Of a DNA stretch of 64,000 nt, positions 33,750 to 42,386 are shown in pieces; positions within the stretch are counted from its first letter, which is position 1, and each line of letters begins with the position of its first letter. Where the stretch lies: NCBI GenBank assembly GCA_036567785.1, contig DATCTV010000034.1, positions 290,468 through 354,467 of the forward strand, given 5' to 3'. The stretch is from Desulfomonilia bacterium (lineage in GTDB: Bacteria > Desulfobacterota > Desulfomonilia > UBA1062). The position numbers and the translations under genes are program-made. Under the pieces are notes generated by a model. That model did no database searches. It was given only the letters and a program-made list of their open reading frames with translations, and was not told the origin of the DNA.

Positions 33750-34838
33750 ATGATATCCTCTGAAAATAAACGGCCGATTCTTTTTGAGAGATACCCCGGG
33801 CTTGGCCGGAATATCGTCTGGATGCCGCTTGATACATCTGTTACACGGGTGGAGCGCCTGCCCGGCCTTGGCAGTGACAACCTCTGGATTAAGCGGGACG
33901 ATCTCCTGAGCCCTCATTACGGCGGCAACAAGGTACGCAAACTGGAGTTCATTCTGGGAGACGCCTTGCAGAAGGGTGCCCGGCGAATTGTTACCATCGG
34001 CGGCATTGGAACCAACCACGGTCTGGCCACGGCCATATTCTGCAGCAGGCTCGGGCTGGCATGTACCCTCATACTTTTTGAGCAGCATCTCACCCCTTTC
34101 GTGAGGCATAACCTGCGACTTTTTTATCATTACGGGGTCGAAATTATCTATCACCCCGGCATGTATTATACCGGGATTCATTATTACCTCCTGCAGAGGC
34201 TCAGGCATCCCCACGCCTATTTCCTTCCTGCAGGAGGGTCTTCCATTACCGGTACGCTGGGCTTCGTCAATGCGGCATTTGAACTCGTCAGGCAGGTAGA
34301 GGCCGGAGAGATGCCCAGGCCCGACTATATCTTCTGCGCCACGGCATCCAACGGAACCCTGGCAGGACTCGCTCTCGGGTTTGCCCTGGCTGGTTTCAAA
34401 ACCTCGGTTGTCGGGGTGCGTGCGGGGATCGACCGCATAGGCCCGATTCAGTTCAACACCCCGGCTGCGGCGGCTGCGATGATGAAAGCCGTGTACGGGC
34501 TTATGAAACGAAATTGCCATGATATCCCGGAGCTTCGGATAGATCCTCCACTTATATTGAACGATTATGTGGGTACCGGATACGGCATACCCACTGAAAA
34601 GGGACTGGCAGCGGTTGAACGATTCCGTAAAGAGGCGGGCATAAAACTGGAACCCGTATATACGGGAAAGACCGGCGCTGCTGTTCTGGACTTTATCGGG
34701 GATGACTCTCATGCGCATGACACGGTCCTGTTCTGGAATACGTTCAACTCCGTGGATCTGTCACGGGAATCAGAGGCAGTGGATTATCATAATCTGCCTG
34801 AAGCCCTGCACCGATGTTTTGAGGGTAACGGCCGTTAA
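33750..34838 (+). CDS. PLP-dependent D-cysteine desulfhydrase / ACC deaminase family protein
   Basis: A 362-residue fold-type II PLP enzyme of the D-cysteine desulfhydrase/1-aminocyclopropane-1-carboxylate deaminase family. The substrate and PLP region LWIKRDDLLSP, then YGGNKVRKLEF (about residues 44-66) contains the cofactor lysine (Lys near 60). TIGGIGTNHGLATA (about 82-95) and FCATASNGTLAGL (about 200-212) bind the phosphate and substrate. The reaction is probably elimination or deamination of a D-amino acid or a cyclic amino acid. The ATG at 33750 has AGGAAGG five bases upstream; a TTG 21 bases earlier is less likely. It follows the amidohydrolase gene by 35 bp. Confidence 0.87.
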   Translation: MISSENKRPILFERYPGLGRNIVWMPLDTSVTRVERLPGLGSDNLWIKRDDLLSPHYGGNKVRKLEFILGDALQKGARRIVTIGGIGTNHGLATAIFCSRLGLACTLILFEQHLTPFVRHNLRLFYHYGVEIIYHPGMYYTGIHYYLLQRLRHPHAYFLPAGGSSITGTLGFVNAAFELVRQVEAGEMPRPDYIFCATASNGTLAGLALGFALAGFKTSVVGVRAGIDRIGPIQFNTPAAAAAMMKAVYGLMKRNCHDIPELRIDPPLILNDYVGTGYGIPTEKGLAAVERFRKEAGIKLEPVYTGKTGAAVLDFIGDDSHAHDTVLFWNTFNSVDLSRESEAVDYHNLPEALHRCFEGNGR

Positions 34839-34851
34839 TTTGAATCCGATG

Positions 34852-36084
34852 TCATTTTCTGCCTGAAAGCCTGTACTGCTGAGGCGTTTTCTGCATATGC
34901 CTGAGGAAAACCTTGTTGAGATAACTCTGGTCGTTGAAGCCTGTATTCTGTGCGATCTCTGCTATGCTCATCCCGGTGTTCACAAGAAGCTCGGCCGCCT
35001 TTTCAATTCTAAGTCTATTCAGCATCTGCGAGAAGCCGCATTTGAAATGCTTTTTGAACTGGCGTGAGAAGTGCGCCGATGACATGCAGGCCATGCGCGC
35101 CGCATCATCCCTGGTTACATTCCCGGACAAATGCTCTTTCATGTATTCGAACGCCGTCTGAAGCTGAAACGGTTTTGAATCGAGGCTGTGCTCCCGGATG
35201 GAGTCCATTATGATATCCAGAGTACCCGTCAGCCAGAATGAAAGGTCTTCCTCCGTCCTGATTTTGGAAAGTTCAACGAGCGAGGCGTAATTCTTTCCCA
35301 GCAGGTTGTCTGCAGCCCCGCCCAGTTCGACGGCTGTCCGGTACATGGTTATGACCAGCTCAAGGAACTGACCCTTTATATGTTCGAAGTTCCCCTGCCC
35401 CTTATATAAAATTGCAGTAAGCAGGTTGTTGATATGGCTTCGCGCTTCGGTTTTGTCACCATGCCTTATTGCGTTAAGGAGTGCGGGTTCGATCTGAGAA
35501 TACATTTCCCTTATCCCGGAAATCCCGAGTGCTTTAAAGTAATGGATTGAATGCGCCCTGTACTCTTCTTTTTTGTTGAATGCCTGCCGGCTTTCCAGAA
35601 GGTCCAGATTGGTCAGGTTGAACCCGCCAGCAAGCCGCATCAGGTCGGCCGAGGCCTTTACAATATCAAGGGAGGCCTTGCCTGTATTGTCAGGAAAAAC
35701 CGTGTCCTCAGGGACTTCGGCGATTATCCCGCCCAGGACTTCCCTGTTTAACATGACTGGAACCGCCCATATAAAATGCCTTCCCGCGCAAAGCTTGATG
35801 ACTGGCTCGCCCCATCTTAGGGCCTCTGTTATGACCAGCTTGCGGGTTTCCCGGCATTCAGGAAGTCCGCAGAGTTCGCAACAGGAAATATTGTTGCCGC
35901 CTTCGCCGTTGGGATCTGTCAACTGAAGGCTGATGCCCCAGGACTTTTTATAAACCTTTTCGAGAGAGGTAAATTCCTTTTTCCCGTAAAACGGGACAAA
36001 ACCGGAACCGGGAAAATTCAATATATCGGGATTAAGGGTTTGCGCAGGAACCCTGCGACAGCCTTTATCCTCTCTTCTTTTCAT
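34852..36084 (-). CDS. AraC family regulator with PocR sensory domain
   Basis: A 410-residue transcription regulator. Residues ~25-180 form a PocR-type ligand domain with the cysteine pattern CCELCGLPEC (about residues 68-77) and a Cys in KLCAGRHF near residue 98. A middle helical linker follows, and residues ~310-410 carry the double AraC HTH (DDAARMACMSSAHFSRQFKK, then SIAEIAQNTGFNDQSYLN). PocR domains sense small molecules such as propanediol or corrinoid-linked ligands, possibly through the cysteines. The gene overlaps the flavodoxin-like gene by 20 bases in the same direction, so the two are probably one unit. It is convergent with the PLP-enzyme gene. Confidence 0.9.
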   Translation of the reverse strand: MKRREDKGCRRVPAQTLNPDILNFPGSGFVPFYGKKEFTSLEKVYKKSWGISLQLTDPNGEGGNNISCCELCGLPECRETRKLVITEALRWGEPVIKLCAGRHFIWAVPVMLNREVLGGIIAEVPEDTVFPDNTGKASLDIVKASADLMRLAGGFNLTNLDLLESRQAFNKKEEYRAHSIHYFKALGISGIREMYSQIEPALLNAIRHGDKTEARSHINNLLTAILYKGQGNFEHIKGQFLELVITMYRTAVELGGAADNLLGKNYASLVELSKIRTEEDLSFWLTGTLDIIMDSIREHSLDSKPFQLQTAFEYMKEHLSGNVTRDDAARMACMSSAHFSRQFKKHFKCGFSQMLNRLRIEKAAELLVNTGMSIAEIAQNTGFNDQSYLNKVFLRHMQKTPQQYRLSGRK

Positions 36085-36655
36085 CGTTTAACAGTTTTTC
36101 AGCAAAAGCTTCGATCTTGTGAGCGGTTTCTTTCCTGTCAAGCATCTCATGAGCTGTATATTCGCCGATGACAAGATGCCCAAGATTGTTCATCTGAGAA
36201 AATTCCGCCATTCTGGCAAAGCTCTGAACCACAAGATCGGCCCCGTCGAACTCGTCGCCGCCTGCTGTAAGGACAAGCGCACATTTTTTGCCCTTCACAA
36301 GGGAAGCTATCGGCTCCTTATCATACTTGCCAAGGCAGAAAAGCCTGTCGATAAAAGGCTTTATCTGTGCCGCATATGACCAGAAGAATACCGGAGCGGC
36401 GAAAACAATAACGCTGCTGGCAAGAATCTTTTCATACATCTCCTGCATGTCGTCCTTGATTTTGCAGCCGGGCTTTCCGGCTGTTTTCTGGCAGGAAAAG
36501 CATTCGGCGCAGGGCTTAATCTTGTAATCGGGAAGAAATACAGTCTTTGGATTTGCCCCCTTTTTCTTAAGCGTTTCGCTCACTTTATCAATCAGACATG
36601 CCGTGTTTCCATGCTCGCGCGGGGAGCCGAGAAAAAACGTTATGCGTGGTTTCAT
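36065..36655 (-). CDS. flavodoxin-fold NAD(P)H reductase / iron-sulfur flavoprotein-like
   Basis: A 196-residue FMN-binding flavodoxin-like protein. It begins ITFFLGSPREHGNTACLID (residues ~4-22), the phosphate-binding loop of FMN reductases. CAECFSCQKTAGKPGC (about residues 51-66) follows, a Cys cluster found in iron-sulfur flavoproteins and the NADPH-dependent FMN reductase group, then FAAPVFFWSYAAQIK. The ATG at 36655 has AAGGAGG five bases upstream; a GTG three bases earlier is possible. It is first in a two-gene unit with the PocR-AraC regulator. It probably serves as a redox partner or quinone/flavin reductase in the anaerobic cytoplasm. Confidence 0.85.
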   Translation of the reverse strand: MKPRITFFLGSPREHGNTACLIDKVSETLKKKGANPKTVFLPDYKIKPCAECFSCQKTAGKPGCKIKDDMQEMYEKILASSVIVFAAPVFFWSYAAQIKPFIDRLFCLGKYDKEPIASLVKGKKCALVLTAGGDEFDGADLVVQSFARMAEFSQMNNLGHLVIGEYTAHEMLDRKETAHKIEAFAEKLLNDEKKRG

Positions 36656-36829
36656 CACGCCCTCCTTTTATAAGGGTGTTATTTGTTTCGGGCCGCAAAG
36701 AAATGCATCTCAAACATTCTACAAATTTTCAGGTTCTGTCAATCACGGAGACAATTTATTGTCCATGACGAAGCCCTGTGCTTTAAGATCACCTGTTATG
36801 AAAACGGCTTTAGTGCTACAATTTTGATC

Positions 36830-37978
36830 ATGAAGGGCGGAAAAGCATTCTTTCTTTATAAACAGAATATTCCCCGCCATCTCACGATATTCCTATTTTC
36901 CACACTGCTTTTGAGCCTGTTCTTTTGGGCGGATAATCTTGAGGCAGGAGAGTCTTTCAATATAGAGGCTCAACGCTGGACTGAAGCCGAGAAGATTTTT
37001 CATTCCGACCCTCATTGGCTTGGCGGAGACGGGGCCGCATCGATCGACCTGGGTAACGGCCGGGTGCTCTGGCTTTTCGGCGACAGCCTTATCGATCTTG
37101 CCGGTACCGGTTCCCGCCGTTCATCCGATCTGGTGCGCAACAGCCTTGCCATCCAGAGAGGGTATGATCCTTCCATGGCCAAGATGAAGTTCTATTGGAA
37201 AATGAAGGAAGGAAAACCAAAGGCTTTTTTTGGACATAATGGAAATAAATGGTTCTGGCCGGCTTCCGGCATCATGCTCGGCAAACATTTAATTATCTTC
37301 CTCATGGAAATTAAAGAAGCCGGAAATGAACTCGGTTTTGAGGCCTGCGGATGGAAGGCCGTCTGGATCGATAATCCCCAGGAGGAACCGAACCGCTGGA
37401 AATTGACCTGGCTCATCAGCCCCCAGATGAAGGGCCTAGTTGTCGGTTCCGGAAATCCCCTCCTGGAAAAAGGCTTCCTGACGGTATGCGCTGCGGACAG
37501 CAGGGATCGTGCGGTCTATCTGGTACGCTGGCCGGAAAGCTCGGCCGCTACCGGAACGCTTGTAAATCTGCAGTACTGGGCCGGTGAGAAGGCAGGCTGG
37601 GTGCAAGGGGAAAAACACAAACCTGTGCGTATAATAACAGACGGCCAGATGGAGTTTTCCGTTCAATATCAGCCTAAGCTTAATAGGTATCTCCAGGTTC
37701 AGACATTGAGTGTAATGAATCCCTGCCTGGCTTTGTCGTCTGCCGAATCCATGACCGGGCCTTGGTCCCTGCAGACCTGCTTTTTTACCCCGGGCGAACA
37801 GGGCAGTCCGGAACTCCTTATCTATGCAGGCAAGTCACATCCCGAACTCAAAGGGGCGGACATGGTCTTCACATATGTTGTAAATACTACAAGGGAAGAC
37901 ATTCTCCTTGATGATATGTCCATCTATTTTCCCGTAATGCTCAAGGGGCGGATCATAGCCTCTCAGGCTGTCCCGTAG
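36830..37978 (+). CDS. DUF4185-like secreted protein
   Basis: A 382-residue protein with an N-terminal membrane or signal segment (FLFSTLLLSLFFW, about residues 20-32) followed by a beta-propeller-like domain resembling DUF4185/DUF5005. The conserved motif is WLGGDGAASIDLGNGRVLWL, then FGDSLID (about residues 64-91), and blades with GSGNPLLEKGFL and QMEFSVQYQPKLNRYL follow. Such proteins are probably carbohydrate-active, related to five-bladed propeller hydrolases, but are uncharacterised. The start at 36830 is the ATG closest to the hydrophobic segment. No good ribosome site is visible and an upstream in-frame start at 36683 is possible but would add 49 atypical residues. Confidence 0.65.
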   Translation: MKGGKAFFLYKQNIPRHLTIFLFSTLLLSLFFWADNLEAGESFNIEAQRWTEAEKIFHSDPHWLGGDGAASIDLGNGRVLWLFGDSLIDLAGTGSRRSSDLVRNSLAIQRGYDPSMAKMKFYWKMKEGKPKAFFGHNGNKWFWPASGIMLGKHLIIFLMEIKEAGNELGFEACGWKAVWIDNPQEEPNRWKLTWLISPQMKGLVVGSGNPLLEKGFLTVCAADSRDRAVYLVRWPESSAATGTLVNLQYWAGEKAGWVQGEKHKPVRIITDGQMEFSVQYQPKLNRYLQVQTLSVMNPCLALSSAESMTGPWSLQTCFFTPGEQGSPELLIYAGKSHPELKGADMVFTYVVNTTREDILLDDMSIYFPVMLKGRIIASQAVP

Positions 37979-38113
37979 AAATTCCTTCAAGCCCGTTATA
38001 ATAGGTTGCGGCACTGCCGGAATATTCGTGTCCGGACGATAATCCCTTTTTCTGTGAAGGAATGATATGTTATAAGATTATAAATTCTGATGGTTTGAAG
38101 CATAGGGGGTTAT

Positions 38114-39550
38114 ATGAAACCGTTCTATGATTTCCGCAAGTCACTGGTTGAAACCGAACTGATTGAAGCGCTTGGCCCGGAGCGGGTATCGACATCACCC
38201 ATCGACCGTCTGTCTTACTCACGCGACATGATCGTGGAATGGAACTGCCCTCAGCCTGAAGGCGAATTTGAACCTCCCCAGGCGGATTTCATCGTCTGGC
38301 CGAAAACCGCGCAGGAGGTCTCCGAGATAATAAAGATCGCCAATGTCCACAAGGTGCCTGTAACCCCGGAATGCGGGGGCGCGCAGGGAAGCGGCAGCAC
38401 GCTGCCGTTGTTCGGAGGCATTCTCATCGACACCAAATCGCTAGATAAGGTGATAGAAATAGATACCGAAAACCATACCGTGACCACGCAGACAGGGCTC
38501 ATCTGCCAGGAGCTTGAATCGAGGCTCAACGCCGTGGGCTTCACACTTAACCACCTTCCCCAGTCTCAGCATGTAAGCGGGATAGGCGGGTTCCTTGCCG
38601 CCCGCAGCGCAGGCGTCGTCTCAACGAAGTACGGCAAGATATCAGAGATGGTGCTGGGTATGGAGGTCGTGCTGCCTACCGGCGAAATCATGCGCACCAA
38701 GGCCGTGCCCAACTCCGCCGCAGGGCCGAATTTCAATCATCTGTTCATGGGGTCCGAAGGAACGCTCGGGGTTATTACCGAGGCCACTTTCAAGATAAGA
38801 CCCCTGCCGGAGACCAGAAAATTCCTGGGACTCCTGTTCGAAGACCTGCCTTCAGCCATGAACGGCGCGCGCCTCATCATGCGGCGCGGCCTCTGGCCTG
38901 CCGCCATGCGCATCTCGGATGAACTCGAAACGCAATACTTTCACCACCATGACTCGGGTTCGGAAATGATCCTGATGTTCGACGGATTTGAAGACCTCTG
39001 CAAACTGGAACATCGGGAGGTTATGAAGATCGCAAAAAAGCTCAAGGCCCAAGACCTAGGCGAAGGACCTGCAAAGAACTGGTGGGAGAACAAGAGGTTC
39101 TCGGTGGCATTCCCTTCCAGCACTCACCCTCTCTTCGGCATCCCTACTCCGGGATTTGTGAGAGTGTCCGGCTGCATAGATTCGGCCGGGACATTCGACT
39201 ATCTGGTGAAGGTCCAGCGCGGACTCAAGGAAATTGTTGAAAGCATGCAGATGTTCCTTGCCGCGCATTTTTCCCATTTCTATACATCAGGCGGGATGAT
39301 TTATCCGACCTTCGTCGGTCAGCTGATAAAGGGCAAACAGGCGGCCCGCACATATAACGAGGTCTGGCGCAGGGGCATAGAGCTGTCGCACAATCTGGGC
39401 GGCACCATAAACCACCACCACGGGATAGGGATCAACCTGGGGCGTTTCATGAAACTGGAACTGGGCGAAACGGGACTTGAGAATTTCCGCCGCATAAAAA
39501 GGGCCATGGACCCCAACAATATCATGAACCCCGGAAAACTCGGGCTTTAA
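38114..39550 (+). CDS. FAD-binding oxidoreductase (GlcD / alkylglycerone-phosphate synthase-like)
   Basis: A 478-residue flavoprotein of the VAO/PCMH family. The FAD-binding half carries FIVWPKTAQEVSEI (about residues 59-72), a GGAQGSGS pyrophosphate loop near 93-100, HVSGIGGFLAARSAG (about 155-169) and FMGSEGTLGVITEATF (about 212-227). The C-terminal half ends with TINHHHGIGINLGRF and AMDPNNIMNPGKLGL. The His triplet and overall layout recall alkyl-DHAP synthase, while the coupling to a CCG-type Fe-S protein recalls the glycolate or D-lactate dehydrogenases GlcDF. It is the first of five closely spaced genes, with a GGGGG box before the ATG. Electrons probably flow to the next gene product. 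Confidence 0.83.
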   Translation: MKPFYDFRKSLVETELIEALGPERVSTSPIDRLSYSRDMIVEWNCPQPEGEFEPPQADFIVWPKTAQEVSEIIKIANVHKVPVTPECGGAQGSGSTLPLFGGILIDTKSLDKVIEIDTENHTVTTQTGLICQELESRLNAVGFTLNHLPQSQHVSGIGGFLAARSAGVVSTKYGKISEMVLGMEVVLPTGEIMRTKAVPNSAAGPNFNHLFMGSEGTLGVITEATFKIRPLPETRKFLGLLFEDLPSAMNGARLIMRRGLWPAAMRISDELETQYFHHHDSGSEMILMFDGFEDLCKLEHREVMKIAKKLKAQDLGEGPAKNWWENKRFSVAFPSSTHPLFGIPTPGFVRVSGCIDSAGTFDYLVKVQRGLKEIVESMQMFLAAHFSHFYTSGGMIYPTFVGQLIKGKQAARTYNEVWRRGIELSHNLGGTINHHHGIGINLGRFMKLELGETGLENFRRIKRAMDPNNIMNPGKLGL

Positions 39551-39586
39551 ATATGGTGATGAATTCACTTTAAAGGAGATGAACGC

Positions 39587-40702
39587 ATGAGCGATCTGAT
39601 AGAAAACTCCCGGCTTTGTTCCGTCTGCTTCAAGATGTGCCGTGATGCCTGTTCCGTTGCCGCCGCCACCCGGCACGAGGCCGATTCCCCGCACAACCGC
39701 GGGTTTTTCGCCTATCGTATCATGCAGGGAAAGGCCGACCTTAATGCCAATATTGTGGATTATTTCTACCGCTGCTCGATGTGCAAGGCCTGCAGGGAAG
39801 CCTGCGAGACCGGGATCGACACCGGCGAGATCATGCTGAGCGCAAGAACCGGGCTGGATGACTCCTTGCTGCCTGCATCCGTGCTGGCAAAAAAGGCGGA
39901 TATAGTTTCAGGCAGAATCAATCCGGGGAATTCTGATGAGACAAGTTCGATCTTAAAGTCCTATACGGCAAGGCCGGACGCGCGAATTCTGGTATATTTC
40001 GGGCGCAGGCTTCGTGCGTACTGGGCTGATTCGGTACGGGGCACCGTTAATATTTTTGAAAAACTCGCCATCAATTTTTCCGCTCTGCCAGAAGATCCCG
40101 ATACCGGGAAGCTGGCATACTTCTTTGGATTTTCACGTGAGGCGGCAGAACTTGCAAAGAAATTCAAGGAGACGATAGAAGCTCGCTCGCCTGAAAAACT
40201 TGTGGTCATGTCAGCCGATGACCTGAGGATGATCAAACTGGAATATCCGAAACTGGGCCTTGATATCAAAAACATCGAAATCATAAGCCTGCCGGAATTC
40301 CTGCTTGCAGTTCTGAAAGAAAAAAAGCCAGCATTTGCAGGCTTCAAAAAAAGAAAAATCACATACCACGACCCCTGCGGGCTGGGCCGCGAGCTTCGTG
40401 TATTCGAAGCGCCGCGCGATATCATACGCATGGTTCCGGGCATTAAGCTTGTCGAGATGGCCTTTTCCCGCGATCGGGCTCCGTGCTGCGGCTATGGCTC
40501 CGGGCTCGAGATTAGCCATCCTGAAATCATGCGCGAAATGGCATCCCGCCTGATTGACGTTGCTCGCGAGTCAAAGGCTGATGTCCTTGTGACCGGCTGT
40601 CCGACATGCCGCAGTGTCCTCTTGGAAAACATGAAAAACAGCGGGGAATCAGGACCGGAAGTGCTCGACATTCCCGGTTTCCTTGAAAGGTGTCTGCAAT
40701 GA
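39587..40702 (+). CDS. CCG-domain iron-sulfur electron-transfer protein (GlcF/GlpC-like)
   Basis: A 371-residue Fe-S protein. Two N-terminal [4Fe-4S] motifs are visible: CSVCFKMCRDAC near residues 11-22, and CSMCKACREAC near residues 62-72. A CCG domain follows in the C-terminal half, with HDPCGLGRE (about 261-269), CCGYGSG (about 300-306) and TGCPTCRS (about 340-347). Such subunits (GlpC, GlcF, HdrD) pass electrons from an FAD dehydrogenase towards the quinone pool or a heterodisulfide. It lies 36 bp after the FAD oxidoreductase and overlaps the next, GlpA-like gene by four bases, so it may serve either flavoprotein. Confidence 0.87.
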   Translation: MSDLIENSRLCSVCFKMCRDACSVAAATRHEADSPHNRGFFAYRIMQGKADLNANIVDYFYRCSMCKACREACETGIDTGEIMLSARTGLDDSLLPASVLAKKADIVSGRINPGNSDETSSILKSYTARPDARILVYFGRRLRAYWADSVRGTVNIFEKLAINFSALPEDPDTGKLAYFFGFSREAAELAKKFKETIEARSPEKLVVMSADDLRMIKLEYPKLGLDIKNIEIISLPEFLLAVLKEKKPAFAGFKKRKITYHDPCGLGRELRVFEAPRDIIRMVPGIKLVEMAFSRDRAPCCGYGSGLEISHPEIMREMASRLIDVARESKADVLVTGCPTCRSVLLENMKNSGESGPEVLDIPGFLERCLQ

Positions 40703-42357
40703 ACAATGAATTGATATCATGGAGTGCGAAAGACCGTCCGGAATACTTGAAAAAGCTCAAAGAAACCTCCTTCGATGTTCTGATCGTTGGCGGCGGTATA
40801 ACCGGCGCGGGCGTATTGCGTGAATGCGGGCTGCAGGGGGTCAGGGCGGCCCTTATTGAAAAGGACGACTTCGCATTCGGGACATCATCCAAAAGCACCC
40901 GACTGGCTCACGGCGGGGTCCGCTATATTATCAACGGCGAGTTCGGCCTCGTGAGGGAGGAAACGCACGAGCGTGACTGGATGCGCGGCGCATTTCCCAA
41001 CCTGGTTCGGCCGGTGCCAATCATCTTCGCATGCTACAGCCTTAAGGAGGCTGTCATGGTCGGGATCGTACTCGCCATTTACGATGCCCTGTCCGGCTGG
41101 AAAAATTACCGCATCTCGCGCTTTTTGAACATAGACAAGATCAGGAAGCTCGAACAGGATATGACCTTCAAGGGTATACATTCAGGATACCTTCTCTACG
41201 AGTGCATAACCAACGACGCCAGGCTAACCGCCGAGGTCGTCAAGGAAGGGGTCATGCTTGGGGGCACGGCGCTCAACTATGTAAGGGCAAAAGAGGTTTT
41301 CATGGAAAACGGCCGCGCAGCAGGCGTAGAGGCTATTGACCGGGAGACCGGCGAGACCTTTGCCATAAGGGCGAAAAATGTCGTCAATGCCTCCGGGCCG
41401 TGGACCGACGAACTCCTTCCCGGAGATTACAATGAAGGGAGCCGCCTGATAAGGCCGGCCAAAGGCGTTCACATCGTCGTAAAGCGCGAAGCGATAGGCA
41501 ACCGTGGAGGGCTATATGTCAAGAACCCGGTGGACAAGCGAGGCGTTTTCGTGCTGGCCCATGGCGATTTTACCTATCTGGGGACCACCGACACCGAATA
41601 TACAGGCGACCTTGACAACTGCTACACAGAAAAGGAGGAGTACGAATATTTCAGGAATATTACCAACGCGAGCCTGCCTGCCGCCCGATTCGAACCCGGG
41701 GACCTTATAGGCACCTATGCCGGGAACCGTCCTCTGGTCCACCAGGAAGGGCTCTCCGAGGACAAGACCTCGCGCAGGGAATATATTGACGAGGTGAAAC
41801 CCGGGTTTTTCGTGCTAACAGGCGGAAAGCTCACCATTTTCCGGACCATGGCGCTCAAGCTGCTTAATTACATGTCGGCGAAAGGCGCCTCCTCAATTGC
41901 CGAACCCGACAGAAGGCTTTCGAAGAAGAGGTTTTCCCTTTCGCTTACAAAGGACGAATGGAACAGCCTGATTCGCAAAACATTCGGTGATAAGGGCCCC
42001 GGGCTTGACGCCGGTACCGTGGAGCACATCTACCAGAACTACGGGAAGGGCGGTATCGTCATACTTGAAATGGTGCGTGATGACCCGTCGCTTGCAGAGC
42101 ATGTTACATACGGCCAGCCCTACATCATGGCCGAGATCGCCTACTGCATGGAATACGAAATGATAACTCACGTGAAGGACTTTCTTCTGCGCCGCACGAA
42201 CCTTTCCCTGCACCAGCGCGATAACCATGAGGAACTGGGCCGGAAGGTGGCCCGGTTCATGGCGGTACATCTTGGCTGGAGCGATTTGCGCATCGAAGAC
42301 GAAGTCAGTGAATATGCAGCTCTGGCCCGTAAGAACAAATTTTTCTTATCCGAATAA
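40699..42357 (+). CDS. glycerol-3-phosphate dehydrogenase-like FAD protein
   Basis: A 552-residue FAD protein of the GlpA/GlpD family. The N-terminus shows VLIVGGGITGAGVLREC, then the diagnostic GTSSKSTRLAHGGVRYI segment (about residues 60-76), and the C-terminal helical domain of respiratory G3P dehydrogenases follows. YIDEVKPGFFVLTGGKLTIF is the usual last FAD contact. The ATG overlaps the stop of the Fe-S gene (ATGA), with AAAGG upstream. It oxidises glycerol 3-phosphate, or a related polyol phosphate made by the FGGY kinase encoded next, presumably to dihydroxyacetone phosphate. The aerobic (GlpD) or anaerobic (GlpA) type cannot be fixed, but the partner Fe-S protein favours GlpA-like work. 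Confidence 0.88.
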   Translation: MNNELISWSAKDRPEYLKKLKETSFDVLIVGGGITGAGVLRECGLQGVRAALIEKDDFAFGTSSKSTRLAHGGVRYIINGEFGLVREETHERDWMRGAFPNLVRPVPIIFACYSLKEAVMVGIVLAIYDALSGWKNYRISRFLNIDKIRKLEQDMTFKGIHSGYLLYECITNDARLTAEVVKEGVMLGGTALNYVRAKEVFMENGRAAGVEAIDRETGETFAIRAKNVVNASGPWTDELLPGDYNEGSRLIRPAKGVHIVVKREAIGNRGGLYVKNPVDKRGVFVLAHGDFTYLGTTDTEYTGDLDNCYTEKEEYEYFRNITNASLPAARFEPGDLIGTYAGNRPLVHQEGLSEDKTSRREYIDEVKPGFFVLTGGKLTIFRTMALKLLNYMSAKGASSIAEPDRRLSKKRFSLSLTKDEWNSLIRKTFGDKGPGLDAGTVEHIYQNYGKGGIVILEMVRDDPSLAEHVTYGQPYIMAEIAYCMEYEMITHVKDFLLRRTNLSLHQRDNHEELGRKVARFMAVHLGWSDLRIEDEVSEYAALARKNKFFLSE

Positions 42358-42386
42358 AAGCTGACTGTTTTTAAAGGAGCGTCAGG

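Noticed and set aside
33699-34718. 339-codon minus-strand ORF opposite the PLP-enzyme gene
   Set aside because: The plus-strand frame has all motifs of the D-cysteine desulfhydrase family. The antisense frame spans its ends without any recognisable domain.
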